DNA of 64,000 bases, taken from contig CAWEQW010000002.1 of NCBI GenBank assembly GCA_963811365.1, positions 248,001-312,000 of the forward strand. Reading direction: 5' to 3'. The notes beneath the pieces were generated by a model. The model had not been told where the DNA came from. It saw nothing but the letters and a program-made list of their open reading frames with translations, and made no database searches. Below are positions 24,567 through 34,015 of this stretch, in pieces. Numbering within the stretch: position 1 is the first letter of the stretch; each line of letters begins with the position of its first letter. Source of the DNA: CAWEQW01 sp963811365. GTDB taxonomy: Bacteria; Actinomycetota; Actinomycetes; Propionibacteriales; Nocardioidaceae. Position numbers and translations under genes: made by a program.

Positions 24567-25562
24567 ATGAAGAGCCTGCGGCGCATCACCATCGCGCTCG
24601 CCGGGCTGCTCGCCGTGACCGTCCTCGGCACGGTGGGCTACCTGCTGCTCGGGTTCCCGCTCCTGGACGCGGTCTACCAGACGGTCACGACTGTCGCGAC
24701 GGTCGGCTTCCGCGAGGTGCGCCCGCTGAACACCACGGGGCAGGTCTTCACCATCGTGCTGATCGTGCTCGGCGTCGGCACCGTGCTCTACAGCCTCGGC
24801 GTGATCCTCGAGGCGGTCACCGAGGGGCATCTGCGCGAATACCTGGAGACGCGTCGTATGGACAAGCGCATCGCCGCGCTGCGCGGCCACGTGATCATCT
24901 GCGGCCACGGCCGGGTCGGCCGGTCCGCGACCGACTACCTGGTCGGCACCGGCCACGACGTCGTCGTGGTCGACAACGACCCGGCCCGGCTCGCGGAGCT
25001 CGGTTCCGAGGTGCCGCACCTCGTCGGCGACGTCACCCGCGACGCCGTGCTGCGCGAGGCGGGCATCAGCCACGCGCGCGCCCTCGTCGCGGCGCTCGAG
25101 ACCGACGCGGACACCGTCTACGTCACGCTGTCGGCGCGGGCGCTGCGGCCGGACCTGGTGATCATCGCCCGCGCCCGCACCGGCGACTCGAAGGGCAAGC
25201 TGGTCCTCGCCGGTGCGACCCGGGCCGTGAACCCCCAGCGCATCGGCGGGCGGCGGATGGCGGTGTTCGCGCTGCAGCCGGAGGTCGGGGAGTTCATGGA
25301 CGTCGTGATCCACGACGAGAACCTCGACTTCCGGCTGCAGGAGGTGCACGTGCACGCCGACTCGGCGCTGGCCGGCCGCACGGTCGGAGAGCTCGACCTG
25401 CGGCAGCGCACCGGCGCGCTGCTGCTCGCGATCCGCCGCGGAGCGGACCAGCCGTTCGAGCCGGACCCGGCGGACGACCTCACGGTCCCGTCCGGGTCCG
25501 TGCTGATCGCCCTGGGCACCCAGGCCCGGCTCGACCGGCTGACCGCCCTCGGGCGGCCGTGA
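24567..25562 (+). CDS. Two-TM potassium channel with RCK (TrkA-N/TrkA-C) domains
   Basis: 331 residues. Two membrane helices (about 8-28 and 55-78) flank a pore loop with filter TVATVGFREV, where the canonical GYGD is GFRE. A TrkA-N Rossmann domain follows (HVIICGHGRVGRSATDYL, VVVDNDPARLAELG) and a C-terminal TrkA-C-like ligand domain (HADSALAGRTVGELDLRQRTG). The layout is that of MthK-type channels gated by ions or nucleotides. The altered filter might lower K+ selectivity. It lies 40 nt after yihY and abuts the convergent peptidase stop. Confidence 0.85.
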   Translation: MKSLRRITIALAGLLAVTVLGTVGYLLLGFPLLDAVYQTVTTVATVGFREVRPLNTTGQVFTIVLIVLGVGTVLYSLGVILEAVTEGHLREYLETRRMDKRIAALRGHVIICGHGRVGRSATDYLVGTGHDVVVVDNDPARLAELGSEVPHLVGDVTRDAVLREAGISHARALVAALETDADTVYVTLSARALRPDLVIIARARTGDSKGKLVLAGATRAVNPQRIGGRRMAVFALQPEVGEFMDVVIHDENLDFRLQEVHVHADSALAGRTVGELDLRQRTGALLLAIRRGADQPFEPDPADDLTVPSGSVLIALGTQARLDRLTALGRP

Positions 25563-27083
25563 TCAGACGCGGAACCGGTCGAGCATCCGGTACATGAACG
25601 AGGTGCCCCGCCGCAGCGCGTCGACGTAGATCCGCTCGTTGTTGCCGTGCATGGCGACCAGCTGGGCGTTGTCGATCACGTACGGGTACACGCCGTACCC
25701 GGGGATCCCGCGCTTGCGCCACGGTGCCAGGCTGGTCCCCGCCTCGAACAGCGCCGGGGCGAACACCGCGTCGGGGTAGGTCTGCACGGCGGCCTGCGCC
25801 ATCGCGTGCCACAGCGGGGTGTCGAGGGTCGCCGGCGGGGTGGCCCAGCTCTGGTCGAGCTGGTCGAGGTAGTCCGCCTCGGACATCCCCGCCGGCGCGG
25901 CCAGCGCCACGGTGACCGACCTGTCGGCCAGCATCCGGCGGACCTGCGTGAGGAACTCGCGCGGCTTCTGCCCGCCGGGGATGCCGCGGCAGTTGACCCG
26001 CACGTGCGCGGTCGAGGGGATCACGTTCTCCTTGTAGCCGGCGTCCTCGATCACGAAGGCCTGGGTGGTGCGCAGCAGCGCGCTGTGCAGCCACGGGTAC
26101 GACGAGGCGCGGACGACCAGCGCGGCCGCGCGGTCCCGCTGGTGCTGCGACCGCGCGGACAGCAGCAGCTTGATCGCCTGACGGAACCGGATGTCCGTGG
26201 TCGCGGAGGCCAGCGCGCTGAAGTACTCCCGGGTCACCGGGGTCAGGTGCACCGGAGCGAGGAAGGCGCCGAGCTCGGAGACCGCACGCGACAGCGTGAC
26301 GATCGCCGAGTCCGGGTTGGGCTTCGAGGAGTGGGTGGCGACGCCCTGGGACGTGATGTCGAGGTTGAAGTACACCTTGTCCTGCCGGGTCGCGGTGATC
26401 AGCATCGGCGTGACGCCGTCGCGCTGCGCGATGAACCAGCCGCCCTCGGTGAGCACCATGCCGGCGTCCAGCTTGTCCCAGTGCTGCTCGGCGAGCCAGG
26501 ACGACCCGTAGCTGCCCGCCTCCTCGTCGCAGTCGGTCAGCACGATGATGTCCCGCTCGAACCGGCCGCCCTCGTCGAGGTGCTGGAGCAGGGCGCTGAT
26601 CGTGGCCGAGTCCATTCCCTTCATGTCCAGAGCCCCGCGACCCCAGATCTGGCCGTTGCGCACGACGCCGGCGAACGGGTCGACGTCCCACTTGTCGCGC
26701 TCGACCGGAACGACGTCGGAGTGCCCCAGCATCAGCATCGGCGCGGCCGACGTGGTGCCCTTGATCCGGGCGACCAGGTGCACGTTGTCCGGCTTGGGCG
26801 TCGAGATGATCTCCGCGGAGACCCCGGCGCGGTCCCACACGCCCTTGAGCATCTCCGCCAGCGGGCGGGTGTTGCCGCCGTCGCCGAAGTTCTGGGTGTC
26901 GTACGAGATCAGCCTGCGCAGCAGGTCGAGCGGGTCCTGGTCGGCCGCCGGGATCGCGGTGCGGGCGGCTGCCCCGGCAGGGGAGCCGGCGCCGCGGACC
27001 AGGCCGGTGCCGGTGAGCCCGACGGCGCCCGTCGCGGCGAGGCCGCCGAGGAACCCGCGGCGGGTGAGGTTGTAGGAGGTCAT
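25563..27083 (-). CDS. Tat-exported M20/M25/M40-family metallopeptidase
   Basis: 506 residues. GGGAAGGG precedes the ATG at 27083. The N-terminus carries a twin-arginine signal (LTRRGFLGG, then a hydrophobic AATGAVGLTGTGLV), so the enzyme is exported folded. M20 metal-site motifs: MLGHSDVVP, GRGALDMKGMDSA, TDCDEEAGS and the C-terminal FEAGTSLAPW; a dimerisation domain lies between. The role is hydrolysis of peptides or acylated amino acids outside the membrane. The ligand set is complete by eye. It is divergent from thrC across 129 nt that hold no other feature. Confidence 0.88.
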   Translation of the reverse strand: MTSYNLTRRGFLGGLAATGAVGLTGTGLVRGAGSPAGAAARTAIPAADQDPLDLLRRLISYDTQNFGDGGNTRPLAEMLKGVWDRAGVSAEIISTPKPDNVHLVARIKGTTSAAPMLMLGHSDVVPVERDKWDVDPFAGVVRNGQIWGRGALDMKGMDSATISALLQHLDEGGRFERDIIVLTDCDEEAGSYGSSWLAEQHWDKLDAGMVLTEGGWFIAQRDGVTPMLITATRQDKVYFNLDITSQGVATHSSKPNPDSAIVTLSRAVSELGAFLAPVHLTPVTREYFSALASATTDIRFRQAIKLLLSARSQHQRDRAAALVVRASSYPWLHSALLRTTQAFVIEDAGYKENVIPSTAHVRVNCRGIPGGQKPREFLTQVRRMLADRSVTVALAAPAGMSEADYLDQLDQSWATPPATLDTPLWHAMAQAAVQTYPDAVFAPALFEAGTSLAPWRKRGIPGYGVYPYVIDNAQLVAMHGNNERIYVDALRRGTSFMYRMLDRFRV

Positions 27084-27212
27084 GCTGTGTCCCTTCCCGA
27101 GATGTGACCGGCGCCACGCTTCCGTCCGATCCTCGGAGACGTCAACGACCGGCGGGAGCCGCGTCGGCCAGCGGGCGGTCCCGTGCGACGAGCGGTGCGG
27201 CAGGCTGGGCGG

Positions 27213-28439
27213 GTGACCTACTCCGCGCTCAGCCACCTCACCTGCTCCCGGACCGGCGAGGCGTACGACGCCGACCGTGTCCAGGGCCTGTCGTCGGCCG
27301 GCGCGCCGCTGCTGGCCCGCTACGACCTGGAACGGGTCCGGGCCACCGTCAGCCGCGAGGAGGTCGCCGGCCGGCCCCCGGACCTGTGGCGCTACCACGA
27401 GGTGCTGCCGGTGCGCGACCCGCGGCACGTCGTCACCTTGGGGGAGGGCATGACGCCGCTCCTCCCGCTCCCGACGTACGGCGCCGCGGTCGGCCTGCCC
27501 GGGCTGCTGATGAAGGACGAGGGCGCGCAGCCCACCGGGACCTTCAAGGCGCGCGGGGCGGCGGTGGGCGTCTCGCGCGCAGCCGAGCTGGGCGTGCGTG
27601 CGGTGGCGATGCCCACCAACGGCAATGCCGGCGCCGCCTGGGCGGTGTACGCGGCGCGCGCCGGACTCGGTGCGCTCGTGGCGATGCCGCTCGACGCGCC
27701 GGAGATCACCCGCCGGGAGTGCGTCGCGGCCGGAGCGGAGCTCTACCTCGTGGACGGCCTGATCAACCACGCCGGCGCCCTGGTGCACGCGGCGGTCGAG
27801 CGTCGGGCCGGGTACCAGGAGGTGGCCACGCTCAAGGAGCCGTACCGCATCGAGGGCAAGAAGACGATGGGCTACGAGATCGTCGAGCAGCTCGGCTGGC
27901 GGGTCCCGGACGTGATCCTCTACCCGGCCGGCGGCGGGGTCGGCCTGATCGGCATCTACCAGGCGCTGCGGGAGATGCAGGCGCTCGGCTGGGTGGGGGA
28001 GCGGCTGCCGCGGCTGGTGGCAGTGCAGGCCGCCGGGTGCGCGCCGCTGGTTCGAGCCTACGAGTCGGGTGCCGCCGAGAGCACGCTCGTGGAGGACTCG
28101 CACACCGTCGCCTTCGGGATCAACGTTCCCAAGGCGCTCGGCGACTTCCTGGTCCTGGAGGCGGTCCGGGCGACGGAGGGCACCGCCGTGGCGGTGACCG
28201 ACGAGGAGCTGCTGGCCGAGGTGGCTGCCGTGGCGGCGGCCGAGGGAGCCTTCGTCTGCCCGGAGGGCGCGGCCTGCTTCGCCGCAGCGCGCCGGCTGCG
28301 GGAGGGTGGCTGGCTGCGCGAGCACGAGCAGGTCGTGGTGCTCAACACCGGCACCGGCCTGAAGTACCCGGAGACCGTCGACGTCACCGTGCCGACGCTG
28401 CCGAGGGACGGCGCGCTGCCCGACCCCGTGGAGCCGTGA
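27213..28439 (+). CDS. thrC: Threonine synthase
   Basis: 408 residues from the GTG at 27213; upstream in-frame starts would add an atypical arginine-rich head. This PLP enzyme turns O-phosphohomoserine into threonine. PLP lysine in PTGTFKARGA; further motifs LGEGMTPLLPLP, KDEGAQ, PTNGNAGAAWAVYAARAG, YPAGGGVGLIGIYQAL and LNTGTGLKYPET. The N-terminal LTCSRTGEAYDADRVQGLS is the usual plant/actinobacterial-type extension. A threonine-breakdown pair (tdh-kbl) lies 8 kb away. Confidence 0.88.
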   Translation: MTYSALSHLTCSRTGEAYDADRVQGLSSAGAPLLARYDLERVRATVSREEVAGRPPDLWRYHEVLPVRDPRHVVTLGEGMTPLLPLPTYGAAVGLPGLLMKDEGAQPTGTFKARGAAVGVSRAAELGVRAVAMPTNGNAGAAWAVYAARAGLGALVAMPLDAPEITRRECVAAGAELYLVDGLINHAGALVHAAVERRAGYQEVATLKEPYRIEGKKTMGYEIVEQLGWRVPDVILYPAGGGVGLIGIYQALREMQALGWVGERLPRLVAVQAAGCAPLVRAYESGAAESTLVEDSHTVAFGINVPKALGDFLVLEAVRATEGTAVAVTDEELLAEVAAVAAAEGAFVCPEGAACFAAARRLREGGWLREHEQVVVLNTGTGLKYPETVDVTVPTLPRDGALPDPVEP

Positions 28440-28457
28440 CCGCCTCTGGGCGCCGGG

Positions 28458-29957
28458 TCACTGCAGCGCGGAGGTCAGCCGCATCACGTTGTCGACGTAC
28501 TTCTTCCGCAGCGGCCGGCCCAGCCACTCCTCGAGCGTGAGCTCGCGGGAGATCGACCGGTAGTAGTCCTCGACCTTGCGGATCTCCGCCACGAACGTGC
28601 CGCCGAAGCACATCGTCGAGACCTCGAAGTTGAGCCCGAACGAGCGCATGTCCATGTTGCTCGAGCCGATCACGGCGACGTCCTCGTCGACCGAGAAGTG
28701 CTTGGAGTGCAGGACGTACGGCGCCGGGTAGAGCCAGATCCGCACACCGGCACGCAGCAGCGCCTCGTAGTAGGAGTTCTGGGCGTGGGAGACCATGAAC
28801 TGGTCGCCGAGCTCGGAGACGAACAGCTCGGTGTCCACACCGCGCTGGGCGGCGGTCGTGACGGAGTAGAGCAGCGACTCGTCCGGCACGAAGTAGGGGC
28901 TGGTCAGGGACAGCCGCTTCTGGGCGCCGTACACCAGGGTGTTGAACAGCCGCAGGTTGTTCTCGTTCGAGAAGCCGGGGCCGCTCGGGACCACCTGGCA
29001 GGCGACGCCCTCGGCGTGCTTGACCTCCTCGAGCACGAACTCGTCCTCCTCGAGCATCTCGTGGGTCTCCACGAACCAGTCCGTGGCGAACACGACGTTG
29101 AGCTTGGTCACCGCCGGACCGGTCACCCGCATCGTGAGCTCACGCCACTCGCGCCCGAGCTTGTGGTTCTTGGGCTTGTTGTAGCCGGGCTCGGTGAGGT
29201 TCTGAGAGCCGGTGACGGCGACGAGGCCGTCGACGACCAGGATCTTGCGGTGGTTGCGCAGGTCCGGGCGGCGCCAGCGGCCCTTGAGCGGCATGATCGG
29301 CATCATCGGGTGCCAGATGAAGCCGGCCTCGTCGAAGCGGGGCAGCATCTCCTTGTAGCCGGGGATACCCCGTGAGCCGAGATGGTCGTAGAGCACCCGG
29401 ACGGTCACCCCGCGCTTGACGGCCGCCGCGCAGGCCTCGAAGAACGGGCCGGTCATGTCGTCCCACGCCATGATGTAGAACTCCACGTTGACGAAGCTCT
29501 GCGCCTTCTCCACCTCGGCGGTCATCGTGGCGATCGACTCGCGGTAGTCGGAGAACAGCTCCGTGGTGTTGCCCCACGTGCACGGCAGCGTGCCGAGCTG
29601 CTGGCTGAGCATGATCGCCGAGCGCAGCCAGACGGGCTCGACGGTGTCGATCTGCGGCGAGATCTCCGAGGAGAACCGGTCCCGGACGAAGTCGTTGACC
29701 TCCTGGTGGATCCGCCTGCGGCTGCGGTCCACGGTCGGGCTGCCGATCAGGAAGTACGCCGCGAGGCCGAGGAACGGAACGAAGAAGACCATCAGCAGCC
29801 AGGCCATGCCCGAGGACGGCCTTCGGTTCTGCGGCAGGAAGCCGAGCGCGGCGACCTTGATCCCGAAGTCGAGCAGGGCGGCCACCCAGGTCAGCCAGAG
29901 CGGCCAGGTCGAGGGGGTGCTGCGCACCAGCAGGAGGGCGGTCTCGTGCAGGGTCAT
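28458..29957 (-). CDS. cls: Cardiolipin synthase (phospholipase D superfamily)
   Basis: 499 residues. Two N-terminal membrane helices (about 18-36 and 50-70) are followed by two PLD domains. The second has a complete HKD motif (HSKHFSVDEDVAVIGSSNMD); the first reads RNHRKILVVDGLVAVTGSQN, also HxK-type. Cls joins two phosphatidyl groups to make cardiolipin at the inner membrane. Its ATG overlaps the stop of the K+ channel gene upstream (ATGA), so both are translated together. Confidence 0.93.
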   Translation of the reverse strand: MTLHETALLLVRSTPSTWPLWLTWVAALLDFGIKVAALGFLPQNRRPSSGMAWLLMVFFVPFLGLAAYFLIGSPTVDRSRRRIHQEVNDFVRDRFSSEISPQIDTVEPVWLRSAIMLSQQLGTLPCTWGNTTELFSDYRESIATMTAEVEKAQSFVNVEFYIMAWDDMTGPFFEACAAAVKRGVTVRVLYDHLGSRGIPGYKEMLPRFDEAGFIWHPMMPIMPLKGRWRRPDLRNHRKILVVDGLVAVTGSQNLTEPGYNKPKNHKLGREWRELTMRVTGPAVTKLNVVFATDWFVETHEMLEEDEFVLEEVKHAEGVACQVVPSGPGFSNENNLRLFNTLVYGAQKRLSLTSPYFVPDESLLYSVTTAAQRGVDTELFVSELGDQFMVSHAQNSYYEALLRAGVRIWLYPAPYVLHSKHFSVDEDVAVIGSSNMDMRSFGLNFEVSTMCFGGTFVAEIRKVEDYYRSISRELTLEEWLGRPLRKKYVDNVMRLTSALQ

Positions 29958-30592
29958 GGCTGCTCATCCGTCGGCTCGGTGGGAGGTGGTGCGGAGACCG
30001 CGGGTCCGGGGTCGGATTCGGGGGCGGCGTCGCCCCGCTGCGGCGGGTCCGGCAGGGAGAACTCGGGGGTCGCGGCGCTGGTGAGGATGCGCAGCGCGGT
30101 CCCGAGGAACACCACGTCGAACAGCATCTGCCCGCTCACCAGGAGCTGTCCCAGCCCGTTGCCCGGGTGCACGTCGCCAAGCCCGACCGTGCTGACGATC
30201 GTCAGGGAGAAGTACAGCGCCGACGTCCGGTCGGTGACCCCGACGAAGGTCGAGCCGTCGAGCTGGTCGACGACCGTGTAGAGGAGCGCGAAGCCGAGGA
30301 CGAGCAGGTACAGCACGCTCAGCAGCCGCTCGATGCGCACGAACTGCGCTGACTGCAGACGCCGGCTGCGACGGTCCTGGATCCGGTACAGCCAGACCAG
30401 CAGCCCCAGGGCGCCGGCGACGACGGCGGTCCGGAGCAGGAACATCGGGTCGCTCAGTGCGATCTTGCGGGGCAGCACGTAGTAGCCCGCGGTCAGCAGG
30501 CCGAGCACGATCGCCGTCTGCGTCAGCAGGTGCATGAGCGGATGGTTCGGGAGCCCGCGGAGCCCGGGCGGCTGGTTCTGCGTGGCGGCCAC
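29954..30592 (-). CDS. Potassium channel-like membrane protein (ion_trans_2)
   Basis: About 212 residues from a GTG at 30592; an ATG at 30535 giving 193 residues is an alternative, and neither has a clear ribosome-binding site. Four hydrophobic helices, with pore helix and filter TIVSTVGLGD near 150 (canonical TVGYGD with Leu for Tyr), then a proline-rich cytoplasmic tail. The basic segment RIQDRRSRRLQSAQFVRIER lies between helices. It probably conducts K+. It heads a two-gene operon with cls. Confidence 0.8.
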   Translation of the reverse strand: MAATQNQPPGLRGLPNHPLMHLLTQTAIVLGLLTAGYYVLPRKIALSDPMFLLRTAVVAGALGLLVWLYRIQDRRSRRLQSAQFVRIERLLSVLYLLVLGFALLYTVVDQLDGSTFVGVTDRTSALYFSLTIVSTVGLGDVHPGNGLGQLLVSGQMLFDVVFLGTALRILTSAATPEFSLPDPPQRGDAAPESDPGPAVSAPPPTEPTDEQP

Positions 30593-30662
30593 GCAGGCAT
30601 TCTGCCGTCCTGGCCCCTCGGGCGAGGGCGAACAGGCAGGCGCACCGCCCTGGGTGGCGGAC

Positions 30663-30679
30663 TCACCCCGCGGGGGTGA
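30663..30679. promoter_or_regulatory. Perfect inverted repeat TCACCCC-N3-GGGGTGA
   Basis: TCACCCC (30663-30669), GCG, GGGGTGA (30673-30679), located between the divergent K+ channel gene and the small-protein pair. A near-identical copy lies at 35150-35166, again in a divergent promoter region. Operator for an unknown regulator, or chance. Confidence 0.45.
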
Positions 30680-30749
30680 CGCGGGCCCCGCGGCCGGGAG
30701 GTGCACTGGCTGGGTCGACCAGGACCGGTCGCATCGGTCGAGGAGAGTC

Positions 30750-30998
30750 ATGCGCCCATCGACGTACGAGATCCACGTCCTCGGCCGCCTGCCGGCCGAG
30801 GAGCTCGCGGAGTTCGTCGGGCTCACCGCGACGTACGACGGACCGGGCACCGTGCTTCGCGGCGTCGTCGTGGACCAGGCCGCGCTCGTCGGGATCGTCG
30901 CGCGGGTGGAGGCGCTGGGCTGCTCGGTGACCGAGCTCGAGCTGGTCGACCCGCAGCCGGGCAGCGGGAGCCACCGCAATCAGACGCCGGCGTCATGA
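30750..30998 (+). CDS. Small protein, first of a paralogous pair
   Basis: 82 residues. GAGGAGAG precedes the ATG. The pattern YEIHVLGRLPAEELAEFVGL, then GPGTVLRGVVVDQAALVGIV and LGCSVTELELVDP looks like a small ferredoxin-like alpha/beta domain. Its stop overlaps the start of the next gene (ATGA), which encodes a protein of the same layout, so the pair probably arose by tandem duplication and may form a heterodimer. No known family was recognised. It precedes a MalT-type regulator gene. Confidence 0.75.
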   Translation: MRPSTYEIHVLGRLPAEELAEFVGLTATYDGPGTVLRGVVVDQAALVGIVARVEALGCSVTELELVDPQPGSGSHRNQTPAS

Positions 30999-31255
30999 CC
31001 GCGCCGCACGAGCCGCCTGGTCCGCGCGTCTGGTACGTGCGGGTGCGTGGTCTCGTCGGCTCCGAGACGGCCAGGGGACTGCCCGGCGTGACCGTGACCC
31101 ACGAGGGCCGCACGAGCGTGCTCCGGTGGGCTCGCGACGGGGTGCACACGCTCGGCTGGCTGCTCCTGCGCCTGCAGGCCCTGGGGCTGGAGGTGCTCGA
31201 CGTGCGCAGCGGGCCGCCCGACCAGCCCGCGCGTTTACCGGTCAACGGGCTCTGA
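30995..31255 (+). CDS. Small protein, second of a paralogous pair
   Basis: 86 residues, coupled by ATGA to the gene before it. WYVRVRGLVGSETARGLPG, GRTSVLRWARDGVHTLGWLL and LQALGLEVLDVRSG align by eye with the partner's YEIHVLGRLPAEELAEFVGL, GPGTVLRGVVVDQAALVGIV and EALGCSVTELELVD: a similar strand, acidic helix, 'LR' strand, helix and final strand. Function unknown. Confidence 0.75.
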   Translation: MTAPHEPPGPRVWYVRVRGLVGSETARGLPGVTVTHEGRTSVLRWARDGVHTLGWLLLRLQALGLEVLDVRSGPPDQPARLPVNGL

Positions 31256-31306
31256 GGCACCTACGCTGCGGAGTGGGGGACCGTCCGAGACCAGCACAGG
31301 TGGTAC

Positions 31307-34009
31307 GTGACCCGCACACAGCCCATCGGGGCGAGCCCGGCGATCCGCGCATCCGTGCCGCGGCTGTCCGAGGCGTTCGTCCCGCGCGACAGGCTCTCCG
31401 CCCTGGTGGAGGCCGGGGTCGAGCGCGGGCTGGTCACGGTCTCCGCACCCGCCGGCTCCGGGAAGACGCTGGCGCTCGCCGCCTGGGCGTCGGGGCGCAG
31501 CCACCCGGTCGGGTGGCTGTCGCTCGAGCCGGAGGACGCCGACCCGCAGAGGTTCTGGAGCCGGGTGCTCGCCGCGCTCCAGGCCGTCCCGGGACTCCGC
31601 GCCGACGAGACCCTGGCCGGGCTGCACCCACCGCTACGGCAGGATGCCCGGTTCGCGGCGCAGCTGGTCCGGGCGTGCCAGGACGTCAGCAGCCCGCCCG
31701 TGCTGGTGATCGACGAAGCGCACCAGCTGACCGGCAGCCCGGCGCTCGGCACGCTCGCCTCCGCGGTCCGACGGGGCCTCGGCCGGCTGCGGCTGGTGAT
31801 CGCCGGGCGTGCGGACCTGGCGCTGCCGCTGCAGAGGCTGCGGCTGGCCGGTGAGCTGACCGAGGTGCACGGGGCCGACCTGGGCTTCCGCAGCGGCGAG
31901 GCCCGCGAGCTGCTCGCCCGCCACGGTGTGCGGCTGGCCCAGGACCAGCTCGCCGCAGTGCTGGAGAAGACGGAGGGCTGGGCGGCCGGCCTCCGGCTCG
32001 CGGCGCTGACGCTGGAGAAGGCGACGGACACCGCGGCCGCGGTCGCCGCGCTGACCGGTGAGCAGCGCACGGTCGCGGACTACTTCGTCGAGGAGGTGCT
32101 CGACGACCAGCCCGAGGAGCTGACCGAGTTCCTGCTGGCCACCTGTGTGGCTCGAACGGTCGACGCGGAGCTGGCGAACTCGCTGACCGGGCGCGAGGAC
32201 GGCCAACGGATGCTCGACACGCTGGAGCGGGAGAACCTGTTCGTGGTCGCGTTGGACGACCGCCGCGGCAGCTACCGCTACCACCACCTGTTCGGCCAGC
32301 TGCTGCGACACCGGCTGGCGAGCCTCGACCCGGCTCGCGCCCGAGCACTGCACGAGCGTGCCGCGGCGTGGTTCGCGGCGCACCACGACCCGCTCGAGGC
32401 CGGGCGGCACCTCGCCTGGGCACAGGAGTGGTCGGGGCTGGCCCGGTCGGTGGTCCACGGGTCGGGGGCGGAGATGCTCGGCCACGAGCGGGCCGTGCTC
32501 GTCGACCTGGTGCGCCGACTGCCGACGGTGCGCCTGCTCGAGGACCCCGAGGCGGCCGCGGCCGGGGCGATCGCGGCGTACGCGGCGCTCGACTCGGACG
32601 GCGTCGCCGTGCACGCCGCGCGCAGCCGGAGCCTGCTGTACCTGCTGCCGGGCGCGGAGGCGGCCGCCGTCGAGGCGGTGCTCTGCACCGTGGAGGCCCT
32701 GACCGCGTGGCGGGAGAACGACACCGCGGGCCTGTCCGGCAGCGCTGCGGCTGCCTGCGACCGGTTGGCCGGGTTCAGCCGGGCAGAGCTGCCCGCGCTG
32801 CCGACGTACCTGCTCGCCGCACGGATCGCCCTGGCGACCGGTCGGCTCTGGGCCGGCCGGGTCGACGACGCCGCCCGGCTGTTGGCCGACCTGGACCGGG
32901 ATCGCGCCGCGAGCCCGACCACGAGCCCGGTGCTCACCGCGCACGTGCAGGCAACCCGCGCGCTCGTCGAGGCGCTGCGCGGCGAGGTGACGGCCGCCGG
33001 CAGGCACGCACAGACGGCGCTCGACGCGGGCGAGCAGTCCGGGTGGCTGTCGCAGCCTCCATCGGCGATGGCCTTCGTGGCGTCGGCGCTGGTGCACCTC
33101 GAGCGTGGCGACCGCGAGCAGGCGCGAGAGGCGGTGCAGCGCGGCCACGCGTGCGTCGGCGAGGCGCGCGACCGTTTCGTGGAGACGACGCTGGACCTGG
33201 TCCGCGCGCGCCTGGAGGTGCTCGCGGGCGACCCGGCCGCCGCGCGCTCGTCGTTGGCGCGGCTCGGCCGCGAGCAGGCCGACTGGCCGATGCCGGCCTT
33301 CCTGCGCCGCTGCGCAATGCTCGTCGAGGCCGAGGCCGCCGTCGCCACGGGGGCGGTCGACCAGGCCTGGCTGCTCGTGGCGGCGGCGAGCACGGTGCCC
33401 GGCGGCGCGGAGACGACGATGCAGCCCGCCCCGCTCCTGCTCCGCGCCCGGATGGCGATGCTCCGGCGCTCGCCCCAGGAGGCGCTGCAGGCCCTCGCAC
33501 CGTGGCTGACCCAGCCGGACGACGTACCGCTCTCCTCAGTCGTGGAGGCGGGTGTCCTGGCCGCACTGGCCCAGGACCGGCTCCGACAGGACGCCGCCGC
33601 CGTCAGCACGCTGCGGCGTGCGGTCACCGCGGCGGCGTCGGACGGGCTCGTGCGACCGTTCCTCGCCGGCGACCCGGCGGTCGCCGCGCTGCTCAGGCGG
33701 GTGCAGCGTACGGCGGTGACCCCCGGCGGGTACGCCGCGGACCTGCTGCAGCGGCTCGAGCCCGCGGGCGCGCAGCCGGTGGCCGCGGTGCAGCCGCTGA
33801 CCAGCCGGGAGCAGAGCGTGCTGATGCTGCTGCCGACGATGATGAGCAACACCGAGATCGCCGTCGAGCTGTTCGTCTCGGTGAACACCGTGAAGGTGCA
33901 CCTCAAGGCGCTGTACCGCAAGCTCGGCGTGACCAACCGCCGGCAGGCCGTCGCCCGCGGCCGGGAGCTGGGCCTGCTGGACAGCCCCCTGAGCCCGGTC
34001 CCGGCCTGA
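31307..34009 (+). CDS. MalT/LAL-type LuxR-family transcriptional activator
   Basis: 900 residues from a GTG preceded by AGGTGG. N-terminal signal-transduction ATPase: Walker A SAPAGSGKT (about 46-54), Walker B PVLVIDEAHQL, and YRYHHLFGQLLRHRL, typical of the STAND/MalT group. A long helical TPR-like region follows. The C-terminal LuxR helix-turn-helix (LTSREQSVLMLLP, SNTEIAVELFVSVNTVKVHL, KALYRKLGVTNRRQAV) binds DNA. The inducer is unknown. It is not the two-domain response-regulator type of DosR. It converges on the AI-2E gene with six bases between stops. Confidence 0.9.
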   Translation: MTRTQPIGASPAIRASVPRLSEAFVPRDRLSALVEAGVERGLVTVSAPAGSGKTLALAAWASGRSHPVGWLSLEPEDADPQRFWSRVLAALQAVPGLRADETLAGLHPPLRQDARFAAQLVRACQDVSSPPVLVIDEAHQLTGSPALGTLASAVRRGLGRLRLVIAGRADLALPLQRLRLAGELTEVHGADLGFRSGEARELLARHGVRLAQDQLAAVLEKTEGWAAGLRLAALTLEKATDTAAAVAALTGEQRTVADYFVEEVLDDQPEELTEFLLATCVARTVDAELANSLTGREDGQRMLDTLERENLFVVALDDRRGSYRYHHLFGQLLRHRLASLDPARARALHERAAAWFAAHHDPLEAGRHLAWAQEWSGLARSVVHGSGAEMLGHERAVLVDLVRRLPTVRLLEDPEAAAAGAIAAYAALDSDGVAVHAARSRSLLYLLPGAEAAAVEAVLCTVEALTAWRENDTAGLSGSAAAACDRLAGFSRAELPALPTYLLAARIALATGRLWAGRVDDAARLLADLDRDRAASPTTSPVLTAHVQATRALVEALRGEVTAAGRHAQTALDAGEQSGWLSQPPSAMAFVASALVHLERGDREQAREAVQRGHACVGEARDRFVETTLDLVRARLEVLAGDPAAARSSLARLGREQADWPMPAFLRRCAMLVEAEAAVATGAVDQAWLLVAAASTVPGGAETTMQPAPLLLRARMAMLRRSPQEALQALAPWLTQPDDVPLSSVVEAGVLAALAQDRLRQDAAAVSTLRRAVTAAASDGLVRPFLAGDPAVAALLRRVQRTAVTPGGYAADLLQRLEPAGAQPVAAVQPLTSREQSVLMLLPTMMSNTEIAVELFVSVNTVKVHLKALYRKLGVTNRRQAVARGRELGLLDSPLSPVPA

Positions 34010-34015
34010 GCGGAC

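Noticed and set aside
31307..34009. LuxR-family protein as the DosR-like regulator of the boxes
   Set aside because: It is a ~900-residue MalT/STAND ATPase without a receiver domain, not a NarL/DosR response regulator.
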